DNA from: Silene conica
Lineage: Eukaryota > Streptophyta > Magnoliopsida > Caryophyllales > Caryophyllaceae
Reading direction: 5' to 3'
Assembly (NCBI GenBank): GCA_029255685.2
Contig: CM055319.2
Span: forward strand, 37,706,530 to 37,770,529
Length of the DNA: 64,000 nucleotides
Shown here: piece by piece, positions 24,407 to 34,986 of the stretch
Position numbering within the stretch: the first letter of the stretch is position 1
Layout of the letters: every line of letters starts with the position of its first letter
Notes under the pieces: model-generated
What the model was told of the DNA's origin: nothing
What the model saw: the letters and a program-made list of their open reading frames with translations, nothing else
Databases searched by the model: none
Translations under genes and position numbers: made by a program

Positions 24407-26009
24407 CTTGTGGGGAATAAAGCATGTATTCCCCCTAAACTTGCAGGATTATAATGAAAATTACCGTCGTGAATATGGTCATAAGATTAAAAGACATGAA
24501 AAGAGTACAACCTTTAGTCCTTGCGCGAAAGGCCTAAGAACAGGAATTAACGCAAATTCCCTCCTATAACTTGCACCCAAGACTTAGATTGAGACGTTGC
24601 CGCGTGTGCTAGAAATCCTCTCCAACTGCCTTGCAATATCGGGAGAGTCTTTTGAGTTTTAGATGTGAGATCTGGGTTATGGGAGAAGAATGCTCTCAAA
24701 CCCTAATTTTTCCTTGAGATTGATTTAATCAGTGCAACAAGAGTAACCTAACATAAGGAGAAGTCTTCTCCTTATGTAGTATACTCGGCCGAAATAAACG
24801 AGTAGGGTAAGAGTGGGCTTTCCACTCTTACTTTATTCTGATTCGTGATTCGACCCATTTAGCTATAAGTTATTTGCGGGATTTTAATTATAAATCGTAC
24901 ACTTGTTATCAGATATTAACGCAATCGATGTATTATAATGGTCTGATAAAATACGATATTGTATAATTACCCAAATTAATATAACTGTTTATATTAATAC
25001 GCGAATACAATATTTAATTAAATATAACCGTTTATATTTAATTTACGAATTAATCATGTAATCCGTATTAGCTAAAATTATTTAATCCATATTAAATATT
25101 AATCTCAACATCTTATTGACTAATTTAATAGTCAATACCTCTGACTAACTGTTTAGTCGTATTCGGCATAAATGTGACTGTATTTTCATACCTTCACATC
25201 TCTCAAACGTGTCCTATAGGTGTGACGTATAGGGACCAGTTGATCACCGCCATCCGTATGACAATAACGTCAAACTTATCTAGTAAGCCAACCGTTATTG
25301 ATAAACGTGGATCAACAGGTAATAATACTGAAGTATGCCCTTGTGATCCTTAAAGAGATTTAATAAGTCATTGTACTTAATTGTCAAGGACACCAGCCCC
25401 AACAGTTTTGACCCTATTCGTGGACTCGTTGGGTCTGGACAAATGGGTGGTGGTTAATATGGGTTAGACGACCTCTATGGTGCAGTTGGGTAGTCGGTGG
25501 TAGCTTAAGAGCGCCACTGTGGTGGCCACGGGAATAGAGACAAGTCAAAAATAGAGAGAGAGCAGGCCGTGGATAGCGAGTTTGGTGGTGGTTTTGCATT
25601 AGTTTTAGGTGAGACGAGAGCGAGATGGTATCACCCCTGGAACCACCGCGAGTCAGTGGCGACAACGGTGGTGGCCAGAGGTGGTGTGGGGCATGGTGGT
25701 GAGATAAATAGATGGGAGAGGGAGGGGGTGTACACGGGAGTAGCCGGGGAACGGAGTATACGGGTTATGTGCAGGCTATTTCGACAGCCTGTTTAGAGCG
25801 GTTATGGTTGCCTCTAGTGGTGGCTAATGGGTGGAAGTTATAGTGGGTAGTACGTAGTTGAGGTTGGGTCCACTGGTGGCAGTTGTCGGGTACCGGGCTA
25901 GTGATGGCGGTGACGGGAAAAGGTCTGTAACAGACCTGTTGTCCGTGTTTGCTGCTGGTGACTACGCGGGAAGTGTGGTCTGTTAGTGGTTTATGGATGT
26001 TGTATGATT

Positions 26010-26200
26010 ATTACCAGTATTATTATTATCACTATTATACTATTATTATTATTATATTAGTATTATAAATATTGTTATTATTGTTGTTTTGGTGGTGTTT
26101 TGTTATTATTATTATTATTATATGTTATTATTATTATTACCATTATTATTATTATGGGTTAATATTATTATTATTCTTATTGTTATTATTGTTTACTATT
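26010..26200. repeat. (ATT)n microsatellite inside LTR of A2
   Basis: Interrupted ATT/GTT runs, same LTR position as in A1 and C. Confidence 0.8.
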
Positions 26201-28261
26201 ATTAGAACATGTTGATTATTATTTTATTTATTAAAGTTATTAAGTAATTTTATACAAGAATGTGACGATTATCAATAAGTCGTTTTCTATGTTCGGTTAT
26301 TTAATCGAAGTTAGTTATAAAAGTAATAAAGACGGGTTAGTCAAGTTATTGGAAGTGGTCGTGTTTAATAAAGTCTCGTTATGCGTAAGATATAATTAAA
26401 TAATTAATTTGAATAATTGATATATTATATTACTGGAGTAAATTTATAAGTTAGTAATTAAGTATATTATTTTGTTAGGTGTTGAGTATGTGGTAAAGTG
26501 ATTCTGCTGATTGGATGTTAGCTGCGTGATGGGATTATATTGCTATCCAGGTAGGATTCACCGGTATCATATTTTATGACTGGTTATAAATGTAAGTGGT
26601 TTTGTATGTATGGATGCAAGCATGATTTATATGAGCATGATATCATATGGTTAGTTTATTGATATTGCATTCATGAGCATGCATGTGCATTGGATATTGA
26701 GATAGTTGTGGATCAGATGTTGTTCTGATGTAAAGCCCAGGGTGGTTCTGCAGACCAGGCCTGGTGTCTTATCAGCTTTTGAGCTGGTGTTCGGCGACGG
26801 CCGATTATAGTCTGCCGGGAGGTTCGGTATGGCTGGGTGTTTCGGTTTTGAGATTGAGATTTGAGATTGAGCTCGAGCATATCATGGCATTTGCATATAA
26901 TCATTGTTGCATTATATTATTGTGTTATCCTACTCAACCGCGAGGTTGACAGTGTATTCGTGTACACCTACGATGATCCGGAATGGGAAGTAGATTCTAC
27001 AGGTCTGAGACAGATGGATTAGAAGCTTGGGCATGGAGAGAGACATGGCTTGGACCGACTTAGAATTAAATCACATTTAGAGAAGTCATCAGTTGTATTT
27101 TCTTTTCCGTTATGTAGTAACTGTAATAGCCAAGTTTTAAATTTTATCAGTTTTATATAAAGTACTTTGGTTTGTTTTACTTTGTTATTCACTACCTCGG
27201 ACATTCCGAGATGGTAACAGCTCTATTTATTTGAGAATGTCTTGCTAAAGACTCTTAAATAAATGGGGGTGTTATAAAGCGGTATCAGAGCGAACGATCC
27301 TCAACCCTAATAACAAATGAATAAAATTAATGAACATAGGAAGAGTCAAATAAAATGAACCCCAGGTGTAAGATCCCGTATTTTCATTAAATATATTTTA
27401 AGGGTTTTTAATTATTTTAAGTAGTAAAATAATATTTTAATAATTTATTGAAAAGTATTTTAATATATCGTAAGGTCCGTCTTAAGAACCTTAAGTCCTT
27501 AAGACGAATACAACTTGGCAACTTGAATCCATTTCATAAGACCCGTTCATGTTTCCAAACCCGTTTTCCCTTGAAAAGGAAAGGACACATAAAACCCTCC
27601 TAAAGCCCTTGAATGTCTTTTCCTCCATAAAACTCAAGCTTAAAATCCATTTTTCTTCATCATCCGGACCCCAAATCAAGGTAATAATTACATTTTCGGA
27701 ATCCTCATGAAATTTGCAAGTCATCCGTCACTTTCAATTTTCGTTTCCTTCAATTCGAAAATCTGCCCATTTTTGTAGAATCCGTCTCTAAATTCTAAAA
27801 TCCGTGTTTCTTGGTTGTAGGTGAAGGTTTAGACGACCCTAGTGTGGATAGCTACGTGGTGGAAGAGGAGCTTTGATCGGAATTGCTTTTAAGGTGACGA
27901 TAATGAGAAACTCGGCCTTTATTTGTAATATTAGCAATTTTCATGTTTAGGATGTTTAAGTTTCTGATTTTACATATGGGTTATGTTCAATGAGTTTAGA
28001 AATCATGCTAGGAATACATGTGTATGATGTGCATTTGCTTTGATGATGTTTCACATTCCTAGTATTCGTTTTTCAGACATTTGTGCTTAAGACGGATACA
28101 AATAATATTCTTATTGAGGATTGTTTGTGGAATTAATTGCTGGTAGTTAGTGTATTTGATGATTATATATGATGGGTAAACATTTGTTGTTGCGATTTTA
28201 GAGGTTTGGAATCGATTTGAGTTGATTTGCATTTGATAGGAAAATGCATTTTTGTTTACAG

Positions 28262-28660
28262 CGGAGTCTGAGCCGGTAGGCTGACCGGCAGCCGGTCGGC
28301 CGGCTCAGAGTCAGGGTGTGTTTTGTTGTCGTGTGTTCAGGAATTAGGAGTCAGGTTCCTGAGCCGGTAGGTCGGCCGCCGGTCGACCGGCTCAGGATAC
28401 CTCGTGGGTGTTTGTGAAAGTTTTCGAAGGCTTGGAAACTGACTCCCAGCCGGCAGGCCGGCAGCCGGTCCACCGGCTGAGATTCACTCCTTATATTTGG
28501 ATTTTGAAGATTGGCTATGGGAAGGGACTCCCAGCCGGCTGGCCGGCGGACGGTCCACAGGCTGAGAGCCTCTTCTCATTTATTTCAGATTTTTGTAAAG
28601 GCTTAGGGGAAGGGACTCCCATCCGGTGGACCGGCAGACGGTCTCGGACCGGCTGAGAGC
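28262..28660. repeat. Five GC-rich interrupted palindromes in gypsy-2 5' LTR
   Basis: Five ~38-nt units with arms GAGCCGG / CCGGCTC or CAGCCGG / CCGGCTG, at about 28270, 28360, 28446, 28530 and 28617, spaced ~85 bp. Each has inner CCGGC/GCCGG motifs. Repeated in the 3' LTR at about 35935-36335. Striking GC islands in an AT-rich LTR. Confidence 0.8.
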
Positions 28661-28999
28661 CGTTGTTCTCATTAATTGGTTTATAACTTTCAAACGGTTA
28701 ATCGGTTTTGTTTGAGATTCGTTCCGTGTACCTTTTATGTGTGCTTGAGGTCCCCGGAGGATGGGCGACACTATATTGGATTCGGGAATGGAGTAAGGAT
28801 AGAGACCCCCCGGTCGGGTAACCGAAAGGGAAACCGGCTCTCCCTCATCTTAGTTCCCGGGATCAATTAAGTGTTGTTTAGTGGTTTAAGAAGTTAGAAC
28901 TATAGGTTAGTTTCTATCCTTGAATGTTATTGGTTGATGCGTGTTAAGGTATGCCTTAAGCTGGCCTTTGAGCTTAACACGTGAGTTGTATGTCGCGTG

Positions 29000-29490
29000 A
29001 TGGGATATGTGTTAAGTTCACCTCTGGACCCATTACGTGTTTTGCTTGTGGCGTGTCAGGATATGTGTTAAGTTCACCTCTGGACCTGACACGTGATCGG
29101 TTGTCGTACACGGGATATGTGTTAAGTTCACCTCTGGACCCGGGTGTGCGATAGTCGTGTATTGGGATATGTGTTAAGTTCTCCTCTGGACCAAATACTT
29201 GTTTGTAGCTTTGGGATATGTGTTAAGTTCACCTCTGGACCCGGTGTGCTATAGCCGTGTATTGGGATATGTGTTAAGTTCACCTCTGGACCCAATACTT
29301 GTTTGTAGCATTGGGATATGTGTTAAGTTCACCTCTGGACCCTTTGCTTGTGAATGTTTAGCGATATGTGTTAAGTTCACCTCTGGACCCTTTACTTGAA
29401 TTGTATGTTGGGATATGTGTTAAGTTCACCTCTGGACCCGACATTGTTTTGGTAGTGGGATATGTGTTAAGTTCACCTCTGGACCCATTG
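29000..29490 (+). repeat. Minisatellite in gypsy-2 5' LTR, ~10 units
   Basis: Units of about 44-58 bp sharing the core GATATGTGTTAAGTTCACCT followed by CTGGACC, with variable linkers. I count ten cores. Weaker versions lie on either side (28945 and 29510). The repeated peptide GYVLSSPLDP from this run is an artefact. Confidence 0.88.
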
Positions 29491-30321
29491 CTAGTGTTTA
29501 GTGATATCTTGGTCTATGCCTTAAGTTGTCCTCTGAGTCCTTGATTGTGAAAGTATGTTAGTATTTGGGTCATGTCTTAATTTGATCGCTGAACCTCTTT
29601 ACTTGATGTTTTATATCTGCTTGCCTTGAGATTGGTACATTGTCAGATATGCATGATAAAGTTAATGATTGTATCATTTTGGTTGTAGTATGTTCACCCA
29701 AGGCATTAGGTGACTCTTTAGTCAGTTTCGTAAATGGTTTGGTCTGAAAGACCCCCCGACCGGGCAACCGGTAGGGAAACCGGCTCTCTTTCCAAATAGT
29801 TTCCGAAGTTGGTTGAGAGCCGTGCACTAGTGTTTGCATGATAGTATGAGATTCAGTTATTGAGATATTGATATGCTTCACATGTCTATATATGTTGGAG
29901 TGTTCTGTTTGTAATGCTTGTTTCGTGTCGTTACAAAAGGTGGCTAGGAGAACTCTAGTCACTCCCCACTGATTGTGGCGTACATGTTTTCATGTATGTA
30001 GGTACATGCAGGTTGGACGGGGTTCATTGAGAGCTAGCGAGTGATGATCCATTTGTCATCATATGACTTACACATTTCGAGTAGCTAGACTCTAGTTTGA
30101 TACTGTTTATCTTTTGGTGCCTGTAGGGATGTTCCGTCCCAGGCTATGTACATAATGGTTTCCGTACTTAGAACTGTTATACTTATCTATTTGGTTGATA
30201 TCAGTTTTCAGTTTCAGTTTAATTCACCTCGCATGTTGTTTATGTTTAAAAAGTTTTAATTCCGCTGCATTATTAGTACTTTGTGTGTTTTATATTTCCG
30301 CTTTCGCGAGGGGTTTTACAG

Positions 30322-30334
30322 TTGGTATCAGAGC
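30322..30334 (+). other. Primer-binding site of gypsy-2
   Basis: TTGGTATCAGAGC, tRNA-Met type, immediately after the 5' LTR. Confidence 0.85.
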
Positions 30335-30484
30335 ATTATTGCTCCCGACGCACTCATGTGACCCCAACCTTAACTTGACCAAATAAACAAATAATGAATG
30401 AGAGATGGGGTAGATCTAAGGATTTATATTGTATTCTATTTTTGAATGTAATTGCTAAGTTAACACTTGTTTTTCTTTTGAAGG

Positions 30485-33400
30485 ATGGTGAGAACCACAG
30501 CTGCTGAGAAAACTATAATGCAAGCCCTTCATCAGTTGCTTGAGAACCAGAGACAGCAGGCAGAGACTGTTCCACCTCCTCCACCACCAGGCAATGAGGC
30601 CAATCGGCCTAGTAGCTTCTCTTGGAGAGCATCACAGATGTCCAGGAGCCACGTGAAGACTTATGGAGGCGAGGTTAATCCGGTAGCTCTTACTGAGTGG
30701 TTCCGTGAGATGGAAAAGAGCTTCACCATGTACTCGGTTAACAGAGAGGATAGAGTGCGGCTAGCCACTCACTTTTTGACCCTAGAGGCCGATAGATGGT
30801 GGGCATTGACCGGACCGACTTTCATTCTTGATCCTTTTTTTGATTGGGAGGCTTATAAGGATAAGCTCGAGACGAGGTTTTATCCTAAGGAGCTTAGATC
30901 ACAGAGACTTAAGGAGTTCATGGACTTTAAGTAGGGTAAGATGTCCGTTCAGGAGTACACCGACAAATTTAACCAGCTTGCACATTTCGCTTCGAAGTTT
31001 GTCAGGGATGAGGCTGAGAGAGTTTACTTCTATCGTGGGAAGTTAGGGCCGCGCATCGAGAGTATGGTTTGCCGTGACTCGATTTCTTTTGTGGAAGTTT
31101 ATGATGATGTTATTTGGGCCGATAGTTCCATCCGTGCCATAGATGCTGAGACCCGAGCTGCTACCCCCAGTGCTACTTCTCACCAGAGATCCGTTTACCA
31201 GGGGAAGAGACCGTTTGTTCCATCTACTTCTTCGCCTTCTTCTCAGAAGAAGCGATTTGAGAGGTTTTCTGCTCCGGTTGCTAAGACCATTGTTCACACC
31301 GACACAGCTTCTAGTGTTTGCCACCGTTGTGGTAAACCATCTCATCCGGGCTTTGACTGTTTCAAGAATGCCTATAAGTGTTTCACCTGTAATGGATTGG
31401 GGCATCGATCTTATGAGTGTCCTGAGAGGAACACTGCACTTGGAAAGGCTGCCACAGCTGCTTTAACGACTAAGGAAGGAAAACCGAAGGGGAAGATCTT
31501 CGTGATGACTAGAGTTGAGGCTGAGGGTCATCCAGATATTGTGGGTGGTATCTTTTCTGTTCTTGGCGCTGAGTGCCTTATTTTGTTTGACATTGGAGCT
31601 TTTTTGTCATTTATATCGACTCAGTTCGCAGACCGTTTAGCTCTTGATTCTTCCATGGTTGAGGAGACTTCCATTTCCTTACCTTCGGGAGACGTGTTTT
31701 CCTGCTCTTCGTCCCACAGGGATGTTCCGATTATTATTGGTCAAGCCACATTATTAGCGGACTTACTGAGATTTCCTCTCGAGGAATTTGACATTATCCT
31801 CGGTATGGATTGGTTATCGCGATACCATGCTCGCTTCGAGTGTCGCGACCAGAAAATCTGCTTGAGGAGTTCTTGAGGAGTTCGTGTTTCCTATAGGGGA
31901 ACTCGCCCTAAAAAGGGTGTTCGTGTTATTTCTTCGATGAAAGCATCTCATCTTCTTAGGAAGGGTTGCCAAGCGTTCCTGTGTGTTGTTCCAGCTGCAA
32001 TGTCATCATTACCGAAGCTTGAGGATGTAGCCATTGTTCGTGAGTTTCCAGAATGTTTTCCTAGACGACTTGCCAGGGATACCGCCAGAGAGAGATGTGG
32101 AGTTTACTATTGAGCTTATTCCAGGTACCGGACCTATATCTAAGGTCCTTACCGTATGGCTCCACCAGAGTTGAAAGAATTGAAGCAACAGTTGGTAGAG
32201 ATGATCGAGAAAGGATTGATTAGACCGACTGCTTCTCCGTGGGGTGCTCCAGTTTTATTTGTTAAGCAGAAAGATGGTTCCATGAGACTTTGCATTGATT
32301 ATAGAGAGTTGAACAGGGTGACCGTGAAGAACAGATATCCTTTGCCGAGAATTGATGATTTGTTCGATCAGTTGAGGGGTGCTTCTAGGTTTTCTAAGAT
32401 TGATCTTCGATCGGGTTATCATCAGATCCCGGTGAGAGAGGCTGATATTGCGAAAACTGCTTTTCGTACGATATGGGCATTTTGAGTTCGTGGTTATGCC
32501 TTTTGGGTTGACTAATGTACCTGCTATCTTTATGGACCAGATGAACCGCACCTTTAGTTAGTTTCTTGACACTTGTGTTGTGGTGTTTATTGATGACATT
32601 CTCATTTACTCGCAGACCGATGAGGAGCATGCCGAGCATCTCCGATTGATACTTGGGATTTTACGTCGACATAAGTGGTTCGTGAAGTTCTCTAAGTCTG
32701 AGTTGTGGCTTTATAAGGTTGCATTTCTTGGACATGTGATATCTAGTGAGGGAGTTGTGGTTGATCCCGCGAAGATTGAGGCCGTTGTTGATTGGGAGAG
32801 TCCCAAAGATGTGGGAGAGATTCGTAGTTTCCTTGGTTTAGCAGGTTACTATCGTAGATTTGTTGAGGATTTCTCTAGGTTGGGTCGTCCGATGACTCAG
32901 TTATTGAAGAAAGAGGCTAAATTCGTTTGGACCGATAAGTGTAAGAGCTCTTTCCAGGAATTGAAGACTAGGTTGACTTCTGCTCCAGTTCTTGCTTTGC
33001 CAGAGATTGGGGTTGACTTTGATGTTTACTGCGATGCTTCGATGTTAGGGCTTGGTTGTGTGTTGATGCAGAGTGGTAAGGTGATAGCTTACTCATCTAG
33101 ACAGTTGCGAGTTCACGAGGTGAACTATCCGACGCATGATCTTGAGTTAGCTGCGGTTGTTCACGCACTGAAGATGTGGCGTCATTACGTGATTGGATCT
33201 CATTGTCGCATTTTCACGGATCACAAGAGTCTAAAGTACATTTTCACCCAGAAAGACCTCAATATGCGACAGCGTCGTTGGCTAGAGTTGGTTAACGATT
33301 ACGACATTGAGTTATTGTATCATGAGGGTAAGGCCAATGTGGTTGCTGATGCGCTTAGCCGCAAGACTTCTCATTCGATGAGTATTATGCGTGTGTTGCC

Positions 33401-34919
33401 CGATGAGCTGTGTTCCGAGTTCCGGAAGCTGAGATTAGAGATGGTTGGTAGTGGTTCTGATTGGTTATCTGCTATGACTGTCGAGCCGACATTGTATTGG
33501 GAGATTCGCCAGAGTTTGCCTACAGATGCTGCCTTTCCGGAAGTTCGAAGCTAAGATTTCGAGTGGTGTTGCACCAGATTTAGTGATTGATTCTGATGGT
33601 TTCCTTCGGTTCCGAGGAAGGATGTATGTTCCAGATGTGCCAGATTTGAGGAAGAGGGTTCTAGATGAGGCTCACTTGACACCGTATTCAGTTCATCCAG
33701 GAGGCGAGAAGATGCACAATGATTTGAGACTTATATTTTGGTGGCCTGGAATGAAGAAAGATATTTTGGATTACGTGAGTAGGTGCTTGACTTGTCAACA
33801 AGTCAAGATAGAGCATAGGAGGCCTGGTGGTTTGTTGCAGCCGCTCCACGTTCCTCAGTGGAAGTGGGAGTGCATTTCATGGACTTCGTGACGGCATTGC
33901 CTAAGATAGTGGGAGGCAAGGATGCGATTTGGGTTGTGGTTGATAGCCTAACTAAGTGTGCCAGATTTGTGCCTATTCGTGAGACATGGGATATGGACCG
34001 TTTAGCCAGGGCTTATATAGCAGAGATAGTTCGTTACCATGGTGTCCCGAGAGAGATCATTTCTGATCGAGATCCTCGTTTCCGTTCCAGATTTTGGAAG
34101 GCTCTACAGGAGGCTATGGGTAGCCGTTTGCTGATGAGTACCGCATTTCATGCCGCGACTGATGGACAGTCCGAGAGGACTATTCAGACATTAGAGGACT
34201 TGCTCCGTGCTTGCACACTTGATTTCCAGAGTTCTTGGGAGCAGTGTCTACCGTTAGTTGAGTTTTCCTACAACAACAGTTATCATTCATCTATTGGTAT
34301 AGCACCGTATGAGGCGCTCTATGGTAGGAAGTGCCATAGTCCGATCTGTTGGGATCAGGCGAGCGACGTGCACGACCTAAGACCGGACCAGTTAGCTGTG
34401 ACGATTGACCAGGTTCAGCTTATCAGGGGTAGGATGAAGGCCGCACAGGATCGACAGAAATCCTATGCTAATGTCCGCCGTAGACCTCTCGAGTTCGAGG
34501 TGGGTGACAGAGTTTTCCTTAGGGTTTCACTGATGAAGGGCGTCAAGAGGTTTGGAGTTAAGGGCAAGTTGAGTCCTAAGTATATTGGGCCATTTGAGAT
34601 CGTGAAGAGGATTGGTGCTGCTGCTTACCGTTTGGACTTGCCTCCTAGTTTGGGCAAGGTTCATAGTGTCTTTCATGTTTCTCAGCTCCGTAAGTATGTT
34701 AGTGACCCGAGTCATGTTCATCCTAGAGAGATCGAGAACTTAGAGCCGAGACTTGCTTTCGAGGAGCGTCCCGTGAAGATTCTAGACCGTCAGGACAGGA
34801 AGCTTAGGAGCAAGGTGGTGGCATTAGTGAAGATCCTTTGGCGTTGCGGTGATGTTGAGGAGCAGACGTGGGAGACCGAGGCATCGATGCGTGCTGCGCA
34901 TCCTTCTCTTTTCGACTGA
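30485..34919 (+). pseudogene. gypsy-2 gag-pol region, degenerate
   Basis: Plus-strand similarity, in order: gag from MVRTTAAEKTIMQAL at 30485; two CCHC zinc knuckles (CHRCGKPSHPGFDC and CFTCNGLGHRSYEC, about 31317-31425); protease near 31590 with the altered signature DIGA; reverse transcriptase about 32150-32760; RNase H about 33010-33360 ([22 protein letters not shown]); integrase zinc finger near 33690-33800 and core about 33880-34350 ([22 protein letters not shown]); then a chromodomain-like tail to 34919 (ILWRCGDVEEQTWE). Broken, about five breaks. Confidence 0.92.
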
Positions 34920-34951
34920 GGTATAGTTATTTAGAATTTATCTTCGTTCGA

Positions 34952-34986
34952 GTTTCGAGGACGAAACTTTTTGAAGTAGGGGTAAT
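34952..34986 (+). promoter_or_regulatory. Hairpin and polypurine tract of gypsy-2
   Basis: Hairpin GTTTCG-AGGA-CGAAAC (34952-34967), then GAAGTAGGGGTAAT and the 3' LTR at 34987. Same position and loop as the family A hairpins but a different stem. Confidence 0.7.

Larger units (their letters stand above)
16707..25404 (-). mobile_element. copia-1: Ty1/copia LTR retrotransposon, broken
   Basis: LTRs at 16707-17703 (3') and 24409-25404 (5'), about 1 kb each, TGTTGGGG...CCCCACA on the minus strand. Primer site at 24396-24406, TSD GTTTT. Order on the minus strand: 5' LTR, ~1.8 kb leader with palindrome cassette, gag, protease, integrase, reverse transcriptase, RNase H, 3' UTR of ~0.86 kb, purine tract, 3' LTR. 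About 20 differences between the LTRs by eye (2%), so below roughly a million years. The coding region is degenerate, with about five breaks. The primer site and 5' LTR position leave no doubt about orientation. Confidence 0.95.
15834..27275 (+). repeat. 5' LTR of family A copy A2, interrupted by copia-1
   Basis: Plus-strand LTR sequence from about 15834, lacking its first ~200 bp, to 27275, with copia-1 (16707-25404) inserted; TSD GTTTT at 16702-16706 and 25405-25409. It shares the ATT run (26010-26200), the core block (26789-26833) and the end GGGGGTGTTATA with A1. It is more diverged from A1 than A1's LTRs are from each other, so it is a different subfamily or older copy. The primer site follows at 27281. 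Confidence 0.75.

Noticed and set aside
29000-29490. CRISPR-like look of regularly spaced repeats
   Set aside because: Repeats and linkers both vary, there are no cas genes, the array lies inside a plant LTR and is repeated in the sister LTR. It is a minisatellite.
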